DNA from: Alistipes sp. CAG:435
GTDB taxonomy: Bacteria; Bacteroidota; Bacteroidia; Bacteroidales; UBA932
Reading direction: 5' to 3'
Assembly (NCBI GenBank): GCA_000433355.1
Contig: FR893167.1
Location: 1-42,235, forward strand
Length of the DNA stretch: 42,235 nt
The notes beneath the pieces were generated by a model that worked only from the letters and a program-made list of their open reading frames with translations, was not told where the DNA came from and did no database searches. Positions 18,485-26,483 of the stretch are shown here, piece after piece. How positions within the stretch are numbered: position 1 is the stretch's first letter; every line of letters starts with the position of its first letter. A program made the position numbers and the translations under genes.

Positions 18485-18544
18485 GACCGAAGGGGTCTCG
18501 GGGAATCCCTTCCCCGTGCCCCACCGGGGCTGTCACGAAGTGAC
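18485..18544. repeat. Cluster of four consecutive hairpins (REP/BIME-like)
   Basis: Four palindromes follow each other with hardly any gap: GACC/GGTC (18485-18497), CGGGGAA-4-TTCCCCG (18499-18516), GCCCC-3-GGGGC (18518-18530) and GTCAC-3-GTGAC (18532-18544). The block lies between two convergent genes (sigma, stop 18405; DUF1735 lipoprotein, stop 18608) and is far more GC-rich than its flanks. It resembles dispersed extragenic palindromic repeats. A second copy was not found in the window. Confidence 0.55.
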
Positions 18545-18555
18545 TGGGGGTAAAA

Positions 18556-18590
18556 TAAAAAGGAGGTGACTTTTTAGCCACCTCCCTTTA
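18556..18590 (-). terminator. Intrinsic terminator of the second SusCD operon
   Basis: On the minus strand GGAGGTG and CACCTCC (18579-18585 and 18562-18568) form a 7-bp stem with a ten-base loop, followed by TTTTTATTTTA. It lies just past the stop of the DUF1735 lipoprotein gene. On the plus strand the same hairpin has a weaker T tract and could also stop the sigma transcript. Confidence 0.7.
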
Positions 18591-18607
18591 ATATTATGTC
18601 ATCACCA

Positions 18608-19945
18608 CTATCTATAGCAGATGCTGAACTCGGCCAGACTGCACAGGGGAACCTTCAAGGCTCCGCCCTTTCGTCCTGACGCCGTCACGACAAACTTGAC
18701 GTACTTCGCCTCCGGCTCGATCTCCGCCGCGTGAACGTTACGGTATGCGCTCACGCCGGTATAGTCGAAATCGCAGACCTTGGTGTAATTCTCTCCATCC
18801 AAAGACACTTCCAGATGCCCGCCTTTAAGGTCGGAGGCATAACGGTCCTGACGCCGGTACAGGTCGAAGTCCGAAATACGCACCGGAGAGGCGAGTTCAT
18901 ATTCAATGAAATACGGCAGATTCAACACCGCCACGTCGGTATTTTGGTAGCCGGATTCCCATTTCGTGTTGATCTTCCCGTCGATCGTCAGCTCCGGGCC
19001 GGCTCCGATCTTATAGGAGTTGCAGTCACGCACCGAGATGTCGGACTGGCTGTAATGATGCCTGTTGAACATATTCATCACTGACTCCGACTCGCCTTCC
19101 ACCTTGAAGCCGCCTTCCGACTCGACACCAGCCACAAGGGAATAATACCTATCCTGTGCCTTGGACTTGTCGATGCGCACAGTATAGACAATCTCGGAGA
19201 CACCCGGGGTGAAACCTTGCTCAGAAGAGGATGTCACTGAATATGATCCCTCCGGAAGAAGCGAATATTCCGCCTTGTCCGACGGGACGTTGAAAGTGAA
19301 CTTCACGCCGTTGTCCCAATTGTTCTCGATGCTTGTGCGGACCTTGTATTCAACAGTGACGAATCCGTCATTGTCCTCCAGTTTGTCAAGATCGGTCTCG
19401 GACACTCCGGATTTGTCCAGACTGAACGCCATCATGCTCATGTCCGGGACGATGACAGTGCTGCCAAGTTCATCGGTCTGGGCGTCATTCACGCCATCGG
19501 TGAGGCTTTTCAGCCTCAACGCCACAGCGTAGTTACTCAGATCGGAATAGTCCGCTTCCGTTGAAAGTCTTTTCAAGGCCTCGATGTTGAAATCCACCTT
19601 GAACGTAGCCTTCTTGTCCTTCATCTGAAGGTCAGACGATTCCAGAGACCAGCAGTCCGAAGGCAGAGCCAGAAGCGACGCAGAGTTCTCCTCATTGTAC
19701 TTTACCAGCACGGCGGCATCCTCCGACAGCCTCACCTTTGGATTCTGGTCGTAATAGCTGCCACAGTAGGCGTTCACCTCAGCCGTGAACGAGGACTGCA
19801 CGTCATAGATTGTTTCTGTCTTCTGGTATCCGTTGTTGAGGATGTACACGGAAGGGTCGTAAAGATTGTCCTCCAGGTGGCTCGGCTCGCAGGCCGCGGC
19901 GGACAGAAGCGCGGCCAAGCCTATAAGAGTATATTTTCGTTTCAT
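18608..19945 (-). CDS. DUF1735 lipoprotein with C-terminal discoidin-like (F5/8 type C) domain
   Basis: 445-aa lipoprotein: signal MKRKYTLIGLAALLSAAAC, then a DUF1735-type region (about 30-165, with VYILNNGY and SLESSDLQMKDKKATFKVDFN) and a second beta domain (about 165-300). The C-terminal discoidin/F5-8C-like module (about 305-445) has DGKINTKWESGYQNT, PYFIEYELASPVRISDFDLYRR and YVKFVVTASGRKGG. Such proteins are surface glycan-binding partners encoded downstream of SusD. It starts 31 bases after the susD stop and closes the operon before a hairpin terminator. Binding of an alpha-galactoside is inferred from the divergent GH27 gene. Confidence 0.82.
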   Translation of the reverse strand: MKRKYTLIGLAALLSAAACEPSHLEDNLYDPSVYILNNGYQKTETIYDVQSSFTAEVNAYCGSYYDQNPKVRLSEDAAVLVKYNEENSASLLALPSDCWSLESSDLQMKDKKATFKVDFNIEALKRLSTEADYSDLSNYAVALRLKSLTDGVNDAQTDELGSTVIVPDMSMMAFSLDKSGVSETDLDKLEDNDGFVTVEYKVRTSIENNWDNGVKFTFNVPSDKAEYSLLPEGSYSVTSSSEQGFTPGVSEIVYTVRIDKSKAQDRYYSLVAGVESEGGFKVEGESESVMNMFNRHHYSQSDISVRDCNSYKIGAGPELTIDGKINTKWESGYQNTDVAVLNLPYFIEYELASPVRISDFDLYRRQDRYASDLKGGHLEVSLDGENYTKVCDFDYTGVSAYRNVHAAEIEPEAKYVKFVVTASGRKGGALKVPLCSLAEFSICYR

Positions 19946-19976
19946 AATGATTCTTTTTTAGAAGTCGTTTCCAGTT

Positions 19977-21893
19977 CTACCATCCGTAGTTCTGAGTCAA
20001 TTCCGGAACCCTGTCAAGCTCGGCCTGATTCATAGGAAGGACATAGTATTTCTTGGTGAACACCCTCTCGGACTTGGTGCCGGCCTCTCCGAAAGTGTCG
20101 AAAATGGACGTGCGCCTCCAATAATCACCGGAAATCTTATGGTCAGACGCTCCGATGTTGCATCCTACAACCTTGCCGTTATCCTCCCTTTCGGCTATCA
20201 TCCAGCGGCGGGTGTCGAAGTAACGTTTTCCCTCGAAGCAAAGCTCGACCATACGCTCCCTGCGGATGTACTTTCTCTGGAGATCCTTGTCGCCTATGAT
20301 CTCAGGATAGACCTCGTCCTCGCCGGTTCCGATCGCCGGGACCCCGGCCCTGTGGCGTATCATGTTCCAGTAAGTGAGGATGTCCGGATTCGCCGGGTCA
20401 TATTCATTGAGAGCCTCGATGTACATCAGCAGCACATCGGCATATCTGATGATCGGCCACGAGAGGTTCCCCCACCGGCTTGACTTCGTGTCCAGATCCG
20501 GATCGATGAACTTGAGGCAAAGGTAACCGGTCGGGCTGTAGTTGTTCGATGTGATAGGTCCGGAGTTTCCGTTCTTGTAGAACTGGATGTTGGCCAGCTT
20601 GTTCGTGCCCATGATCCATGTCTGGCCGCTCCAGAACACATTGGCGTAGAACCTCGGCTCGCGGCCGATGTACATGTTCATGGTCTCGATGGCGTCGTTG
20701 GACTTCAGGTTCTTAGGGATGGTGGAGAAGAACGGGTTGACGAACTTCTGAGACCCGGTCTCAGTGTAGCCGGAACGTGGATCCACCTCAATGACACCCG
20801 CGCCGTTGTCGTAGGATTCGTCTTCCATGTTGGTGATCGGATAGTAGCCGTTGTCCATCGCGAAAGCGTCCACAAGCTTCTGGGTCAGACCGATTCCGCC
20901 GTATCCGCTCGCCGAGACCGGAGTCTCCCCGACTCTCCAGCTGCGTCCGCCGCACTGCACCGTGAATATGTTCTCAGGGGAATTGAGCAGCACCGCAGCG
21001 TTATGAATATTCTCAAGCGGAGTGGCGTTCTCGTCATCCACAAGATTGTACGTGTTCATGTCTATGACAGCCTTCGCCGCCTCGGCCGCCTGTCTCCAAC
21101 GGTTTTCGTCATATTCTGTGTTGAAGAGTTTCTCTCCGTCCTTGTTCACGATGCCGTCATAAATGCCGGTGCCGTTCTGCCCGTTGAAAAGAGGGCTGGC
21201 GTTGAACATAAGGAGCCTGGCCTTCATCGCAAGGGAAGAGCCTTTCGTGGCACGTCCGATCTCGTAGGAGCTTCTCGTGTCAGGGAGCTCGGTGGCCGCT
21301 TTGTCATATTCATCACAAAGCCAATCGACTATCGTGCTCCAAGGGGACCTGTCCACCTTTGACACATCCGGGTCGGAATAGTCCGACTGCCTGTCCCCGA
21401 GCCAAATGACAGGGCCGTTCCATTTGAGCAGCTCGGTATAGTAGAACGCCCTGAGGAAACGGGCCTCGCCCCGCCACATCACTTTCTCATCATCCGTGAG
21501 CTGAGGGCAGTCCTGGACCTTGGACATGAAATATGTCGCCTCGCTTATTCCCTGATACAAAAGTCTGTAAACCGCATGACGGTAACCGCCGTGGTTTGAC
21601 AGAGGGGAAAGCTGGTTATGGTTCAGCAAAGCGAAGAAACGTGAGCCGGTGTAGACGCAGGAAGCCTCGTCGCTGGCAGTGATCGCGATGCCGGATGTGG
21701 AACCGTAACCTTCCGGGGACCATTCGCTCGGAATGTAGGTATAGACATTGACAAGATATTGCAGCGTGGTCGTCTTCTTGTCGAATATGTTCTTTGAGGT
21801 CAGCTGGTCGTCAGGCTGCCTGTCCAGGTAACTGTCACAGCCGCAGACCGCCAGCGCAATCATCAGGATTATTGCTGATATATTCTTCTTCAT
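19977..21893 (-). CDS. SusD/RagB-family outer-membrane binding lipoprotein (2)
   Basis: 638-aa SusD-like lipoprotein, longer than the first one. The signal peptide ends in the lipobox AVCGC, followed by DSYLDRQPDDQLTSKNIF. Family features include the SEATYFMSKVQDCP helix region, WRGEARFLRAFYYTELL, IRYADVLLMYIEALNEYDP and RRERMVELCFEGKRYFDTRRW. It is encoded 15 bases after the SusC stop. It should bind substrate at the surface as the lid of the SusC barrel; the neighbouring GH27 enzyme suggests galactosyl-containing oligosaccharides. Confidence 0.95.
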   Translation of the reverse strand: MKKNISAIILMIALAVCGCDSYLDRQPDDQLTSKNIFDKKTTTLQYLVNVYTYIPSEWSPEGYGSTSGIAITASDEASCVYTGSRFFALLNHNQLSPLSNHGGYRHAVYRLLYQGISEATYFMSKVQDCPQLTDDEKVMWRGEARFLRAFYYTELLKWNGPVIWLGDRQSDYSDPDVSKVDRSPWSTIVDWLCDEYDKAATELPDTRSSYEIGRATKGSSLAMKARLLMFNASPLFNGQNGTGIYDGIVNKDGEKLFNTEYDENRWRQAAEAAKAVIDMNTYNLVDDENATPLENIHNAAVLLNSPENIFTVQCGGRSWRVGETPVSASGYGGIGLTQKLVDAFAMDNGYYPITNMEDESYDNGAGVIEVDPRSGYTETGSQKFVNPFFSTIPKNLKSNDAIETMNMYIGREPRFYANVFWSGQTWIMGTNKLANIQFYKNGNSGPITSNNYSPTGYLCLKFIDPDLDTKSSRWGNLSWPIIRYADVLLMYIEALNEYDPANPDILTYWNMIRHRAGVPAIGTGEDEVYPEIIGDKDLQRKYIRRERMVELCFEGKRYFDTRRWMIAEREDNGKVVGCNIGASDHKISGDYWRRTSIFDTFGEAGTKSERVFTKKYYVLPMNQAELDRVPELTQNYGW

Positions 21894-21908
21894 AGTACTT
21901 CTTGATTA

Positions 21909-24900
21909 TTAGAAACCGATGTTCAGACCGATGTTGGCCACTCTGGTGTTAGGGTAGTTCGACGCTCCCGTCTGGAGATCCGGATCCCAGAGCTTGAACG
22001 GAGCGAAGGTAAGCAGATTCGTTCCGGACACGAAGACACGCAGCTGGCTCAGGCGCATCTTCTGGATCAATCTCTTAGGGAAAGTGTAGCCGAACTCAGC
22101 GTTCTTGAGCCTGATGTAGCGGCCGTTGACGAGCCAGAAGTCAGATGACTGGTTGTTGTTCGTCGCCTCGGTCGTGGTAAGACGCGGGTATTTCGCGTCG
22201 GTATTGCTTTCGGTCCAGTAGTTCCCGTAGATATCTGAGAACACGTTGTTCGCGGCCATCTTCGGCTCGGTGAATCCGCGTACCATAGAGGAGTTTATCG
22301 AGAAACTTACGTGGGCGTTGCCCTGGAAGAAAACCGACACATCGAATCCCTTCCATTGGGCGGACACACCGAAACCGTACACGATCTCAGGCACGTCGGT
22401 GTACCCTATGGCCTTGACGTCCTTGCTGTCGATCACACCGTCGTTGTTGAGATCCTTGTACTTGATGTCGCCAGGACGTACCTCGCCGAGAGCGCTCTGG
22501 TCCGGAGACGTAGCGATGTCAGCCTCGTCCTTGAACAGTCCGTCGGACACATAGCCGAATGTCTGCCATCTGGCCTGGCCGGTACGGTTCATGTACTTCT
22601 CGATGTAGTCCGGCTGGTCCTGATCCTCGATGACGTTACGGGCGAAAGTGAAGTTACCCATCGCCGAGAAGTTCACCTGGCCGATCTTCTGGTCGTACTG
22701 CAGGGAGCTGTCCCATCCGGAGTTCCTCATCCGGCCGATGTTGACGTAAGGCTTCGTGGTGATTCCGATATATTCAGGAATGGAAGACCTCTGAAGGAAT
22801 ATTCCCGAACGCTTTTCCTTGAACCAGTCCACCTGCACGCGGAGTTTGTCGAAGAACGAGACATCCACGCCGACATCCAGTTTGCGTGATTTCTCCCAGC
22901 CGACATTGTCGTTGGCCCATTCGCCGCGCCGGTAGGACGGGTAGGAGGTCACCGTCTCGCCGAAACTCCACTTATCACCGGAGTTGATTGTCTCCAGGTA
23001 GATGAAACGACGGTTGCCTCCGATCTGGTCGTTTCCGACAATTCCATAGGAGCCCTTGATTTTCAGCAAGCTGATGACATCAGCCAAGCGTCCTGTCCAG
23101 AATTTCTCGTTGGAGACCAGCCAGCCACCGGCCACTGACGGGAAGAATCCGAACCTGTGTCCAGGCGAGAAGTTCTCGGATCCGTTGTAGCCGGCGTTGA
23201 ACTCGGCGAAATACCGTGAATCATAATTGTAGGTAGCCCTGAAGGCCACTCCCTGATGTCTGTACGGCAGGGCCGCATTGCTGGAGGTGGCACTGGAGCC
23301 GATATAGTTCTTCTGTGACTGCTGATAGAGAAGGAGACCTGTGACGCTGTGGTTTCCGAATGACCTTGCGTAGTTCAGGCTGGCCTCCAGATAGAGGGAA
23401 CGCCATCCGGTGTTGGAATATGAGAAATCCAGTGTCTGCGAGCCCTGCACAAGCTCAGTAAGGTGCAGTTCTCCGTTCTCGTCCCTGTACGCCTGACCGT
23501 ATTGCTCAGGAGTCCTGGTGCGGTTCTGGTAAGCGTTGTTCTTGGCGTCGAAAGAGCCTTTGACTGTGGCTGTAAGTCCATCGGTGAGCCACGAGAAATC
23601 GTGGGTGAGGGACACGAGAGACTGAGCCGTGTTGTAGAACGCCTGCTTGTAACCGGTCTGTGTCAGAAGGGCGTACGGGTTGTAGCCCATGTTAGTACCC
23701 GGTCCTGGATAATGGCCGTCCGAATAGACCATCGGGAAGATCACAGACGGTGTCTTCAGCGCGGCCGACCAGATCGAGCTGCTGCTCGTTCCGCTCTCGT
23801 TCTTCTGCTCGAAAGTCGTGGCGAGATTGACGTTCATGGACGTGTGGCGAGTGAGTTTCACATCCACGTTCGCCCTGAAATTGAAGCGGCGGTAATATAT
23901 TCCCGTGTTGTAACCGGCCGTAGGATCAGTCTTGAAGAGCCCGTTCTCGTTGTAGAAACCTCCGGAGATGTAATATTTCACGGAGCTGGTTCCACCGGAG
24001 ACGTTGACGTTCGCCCTGGTGTTGTTGCTGAGGTTCTTGAATATGCTGTTGACCCAATCGACATTAGGGTAAAGGTCCGGATCCTCTCCGCTCAAGGTCT
24101 TGCGTACCCTCTCCGCATCGAAATATTCAGTCCCGGAAGCCACATTGTACATTTCCATGTACTGTGTCGCGCTCGCCATCTCCGGCACCTTGACTGGGCT
24201 GGTCACACCGTTCTCGAATTTGATGCTGACCTTTGGTTTGCCCTCCTCTCCGCTGCGTGTCGTGATGAGCACCACGCCGTTGGCTCCTCGCACTCCGTAA
24301 ACGGCCGTCGCGGCGGCGTCCTTGAGGACGGAGAATTCCTTGATGTCCTCGACATCCACAAGGTCAAGCTCACGCTCGACTCCGTCGATCAGGACGAGAG
24401 GGTTGGCGTTGGCTCCGAAGGTGCTGATGCCTCGGATCCAGAAAGTGGATCCCGCGCCAGGCTCGCCGCTCCTCTGCACCGACACGACTCCGGAAAGCCT
24501 TCCGGCGAGAGCGTTGCTGATCTTGGACACCGGAATCTTCACCGCGTCCGGAGCGATTGTGGCGATGGCGCCCACGATACTGGCCTTCTTCTGGTGGCCG
24601 TAGCCGACAGCCACAGCCTCCTCCAAAGTGTTTCCATCCTGCTCAAGGGCCACGTTGATGACCTGTGATCCCTTCTTTATCTGGACATCCTGGGCCACAT
24701 AGCCTATGCAGGACACGCTGATGTAGCCGTAATTGCCTTTGAATGAAAGGTTATAGCGGCCATCAAGGTCGGTGGAGACTCCAATCGGAGTGTCCTTGAC
24801 CCAAACCGCCACTCCGACAAGCGGCTCGCCGGTCTTGGCGTCCTTGACGGTTCCGCTGACCTCCGTAGATTTGTCATCGCCGGTTGTCTTGCCTGAGGTC

Positions 24901-25208
24901 TTTGCCTCGGTTTTGGTGATCGTGATGATCTTGCCTTTCAGCTCATACTTGAAAGGTGGTTTGACTATCTGCCGCAAGACAGTCTGCACGGACGCCGAGT
25001 TGAAGTCGGCCGTGACAGCCGGGGCATCCCGAAGAATTCCTGTCTCGTAGATGAAAGAATAGCCGGTCTGGCGCTCAAGTTCCTTGATGACACCAGTCAG
25101 AGGCTCGTTCTTGAACCGCTTTGTGAACGACTGGGCGGAGATGAACTGCCCGGTCATCACGAGAAGCAAAACAAGAAGCGCGCTCTTGAAAACAAGTTGT
25201 CTCTTCAT
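21909..25208 (-). CDS. SusC/RagA-family TonB-dependent transporter with STN domain (2)
   Basis: 1099-aa TonB-dependent outer-membrane transporter. Signal peptide to about residue 25 (ISAQ), STN domain (about 28-100, LTGVIKELERQTGYSFIYE), a carboxypeptidase-like domain (about 115-200, VSGTVKDAKTGEPLVGVAVW), TonB region EAVAVGYGHQKKASIVGAIA, plug (about 210-320 with SVLKDAAATAVYGVRGANG) and a barrel ending NTRVANIGLNIGF. The STN domain indicates signalling to the FecR protein encoded 48 bases upstream. This is the importer of the presumed alpha-galactoside locus. Confidence 0.95.
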   Translation of the reverse strand: MKRQLVFKSALLVLLLVMTGQFISAQSFTKRFKNEPLTGVIKELERQTGYSFIYETGILRDAPAVTADFNSASVQTVLRQIVKPPFKYELKGKIITITKTEAKTSGKTTGDDKSTEVSGTVKDAKTGEPLVGVAVWVKDTPIGVSTDLDGRYNLSFKGNYGYISVSCIGYVAQDVQIKKGSQVINVALEQDGNTLEEAVAVGYGHQKKASIVGAIATIAPDAVKIPVSKISNALAGRLSGVVSVQRSGEPGAGSTFWIRGISTFGANANPLVLIDGVERELDLVDVEDIKEFSVLKDAAATAVYGVRGANGVVLITTRSGEEGKPKVSIKFENGVTSPVKVPEMASATQYMEMYNVASGTEYFDAERVRKTLSGEDPDLYPNVDWVNSIFKNLSNNTRANVNVSGGTSSVKYYISGGFYNENGLFKTDPTAGYNTGIYYRRFNFRANVDVKLTRHTSMNVNLATTFEQKNESGTSSSSIWSAALKTPSVIFPMVYSDGHYPGPGTNMGYNPYALLTQTGYKQAFYNTAQSLVSLTHDFSWLTDGLTATVKGSFDAKNNAYQNRTRTPEQYGQAYRDENGELHLTELVQGSQTLDFSYSNTGWRSLYLEASLNYARSFGNHSVTGLLLYQQSQKNYIGSSATSSNAALPYRHQGVAFRATYNYDSRYFAEFNAGYNGSENFSPGHRFGFFPSVAGGWLVSNEKFWTGRLADVISLLKIKGSYGIVGNDQIGGNRRFIYLETINSGDKWSFGETVTSYPSYRRGEWANDNVGWEKSRKLDVGVDVSFFDKLRVQVDWFKEKRSGIFLQRSSIPEYIGITTKPYVNIGRMRNSGWDSSLQYDQKIGQVNFSAMGNFTFARNVIEDQDQPDYIEKYMNRTGQARWQTFGYVSDGLFKDEADIATSPDQSALGEVRPGDIKYKDLNNDGVIDSKDVKAIGYTDVPEIVYGFGVSAQWKGFDVSVFFQGNAHVSFSINSSMVRGFTEPKMAANNVFSDIYGNYWTESNTDAKYPRLTTTEATNNNQSSDFWLVNGRYIRLKNAEFGYTFPKRLIQKMRLSQLRVFVSGTNLLTFAPFKLWDPDLQTGASNYPNTRVANIGLNIGF

Positions 25209-25256
25209 TTTTGTTGAACAGTGGGTTTAGTTAACGTTATTAGTTTTGATTGTATG

Positions 25257-26234
25257 TCATTTTTCTGTGATCGCGATGCTGCTGTCATCCTGCCATGCCC
25301 ACGAGATCGGCACAATTACGGCCACCGCCCCAAGCACATCATCGATGGACTCACGGGTGTCGAGTATGACACGGAAAGTCTTGTTCCTGTATTTCACCGG
25401 ATTGTAATGAATCCGCGTTCCGTACAAGGATGTCAGTCTGGAAAACAGCCAGTCAAGCGTGACTGACTCGCAGTCCAGCTTGCCGTCAAGCCATGAGCGG
25501 TACTGGCTCACATCCCGCCTGGACTTGCTCATGGAACGGTCGATACGGTTGTAGGAGATGACCTCGCCCGGGCTGAGATAAATGTAGTCCTTGCCGGTCT
25601 GGAACTGAATCTGTCCCGTGAGGAGGGCCGCCTGGATTCCGTTCTCACCGTTGTAGGCAGAGACGTTGAACGAGGTGCCTTTGACAGTGATGATGGCATC
25701 GTCCATTCTGACGATGAATGGCTTGGCCGGATTCTTCGAGACATCGAAGAACGCCTCACCGGACAGCGTCACTTCCCTGCCCTTCTTGTTGAAATCAGAA
25801 TCGTAGGTCAGGGTCGTAGCTGAGTTCAGCCAAACTTTGGACGAGTCCGGAAGCACGACCAGTCTCGTCTCCAGATAGGCTGTCGAGAAAGTGGAGACCG
25901 GATTCTCCTTGTCATTGAACAGATTGAAGAACAACGCCACGATGACAGCCACCGCCGCTGCCGCCGGGACGGAAATCCTCAGCAGCAAGCGTTTCCACCG
26001 GCGTGCCTTGATTTTCCCCGTAAGCCTGGCGTAAGCCATCCTCTGCCCCGCAGTCGGCCTCTCGCTGTCACACCAATCCTTCTCCATCGTCCTGAAATCA
26101 TCCATCGACAGCTTACCGTCCGAAAGGCTCTCGCGGATGGAAACCTCATCCTCATAAGTGGATTCGCCACGGAAATATCTGAAGCATTTCTCTTTGATCC
26201 GATCATCTGAAATCCTTCTGTCGTCTTTACTCAT
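25257..26234 (-). CDS. FecR-family anti-sigma factor (2)
   Basis: 325-aa anti-sigma regulator, started at ATG 26234 (MSKDDRRISD). The frame stays open for another 79 codons upstream, but those have no FecR character and run over the promoter element. A cytoplasmic N-terminus is followed by a transmembrane helix (about 110-130, ISVPAAAAVAVIVALFFNLF), the FecR domain (VWLNSATTLTYDSDF, GEAFFDVSKNPAKPFIV) and the DUF4974-like C-terminus (VTLDWLFSRLTSLYG). No ECF sigma gene is adjacent, unlike most FecR genes; the candidates are those at 17800 and 7071. It heads the fecR-susC-susD-DUF1735 operon. Confidence 0.9.
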   Translation of the reverse strand: MSKDDRRISDDRIKEKCFRYFRGESTYEDEVSIRESLSDGKLSMDDFRTMEKDWCDSERPTAGQRMAYARLTGKIKARRWKRLLLRISVPAAAAVAVIVALFFNLFNDKENPVSTFSTAYLETRLVVLPDSSKVWLNSATTLTYDSDFNKKGREVTLSGEAFFDVSKNPAKPFIVRMDDAIITVKGTSFNVSAYNGENGIQAALLTGQIQFQTGKDYIYLSPGEVISYNRIDRSMSKSRRDVSQYRSWLDGKLDCESVTLDWLFSRLTSLYGTRIHYNPVKYRNKTFRVILDTRESIDDVLGAVAVIVPISWAWQDDSSIAITEK

Positions 26235-26280
26235 AATGACTTTAATTATTTCATATAGATATTTAACGTTTAACCGGACT

Positions 26281-26292
26281 TTTACCCTACCT
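26281..26292 (-). promoter_or_regulatory. Shared promoter element AGGTAGGGTAAA, copy facing fecR (2)
   Basis: AGGTAGGGTAAA on the minus strand, ending 46 bases before the fecR ATG. An identical 12-base copy in the same orientation relative to its own gene lies ahead of the divergent GH27 gene. Two exact copies in a 249-base divergent gap suggest a common activator or alternative-sigma site. Confidence 0.6.
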
Positions 26293-26411
26293 TTGTTTTC
26301 AAATGAATATTTCAAAAGATTCCACTGCCTCTTGCTCCGCGATGATCGGTACGTATTTTTTTGCACGAAGTGACTTTTCGGACGTAATAATACATATTCC
26401 GGAATCATGCG

Positions 26412-26423
26412 AGGTAGGGTAAA
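26412..26423 (+). promoter_or_regulatory. Shared promoter element AGGTAGGGTAAA, copy facing the GH27 gene
   Basis: AGGTAGGGTAAA on the plus strand, 60 bases before the GH27 ATG. Together with the minus-strand copy at 26281-26292 it forms a perfect 12-base inverted repeat separated by 119 bases. Sequence beyond the 12 bases differs between the copies, which limits the conserved unit. Confidence 0.6.
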
Positions 26424-26483
26424 TCGGAGTCGCTGCGTTTTATAATGCAGAATATTCAATACTAATAACACAAAATTCAGATC

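Noticed and set aside
24070..24085. Partial match to AGGTAGGGTAAA (AGGGTAAA) inside the second susC
   Set aside because: Only eight bases match, it lies in coding sequence, and chance explains it.
23463..24668. 401-codon open frame on the plus strand
   Set aside because: Lies entirely antisense to the SusC gene; Arg/Val/His-rich shadow typical of GC-rich third positions, with no domain.
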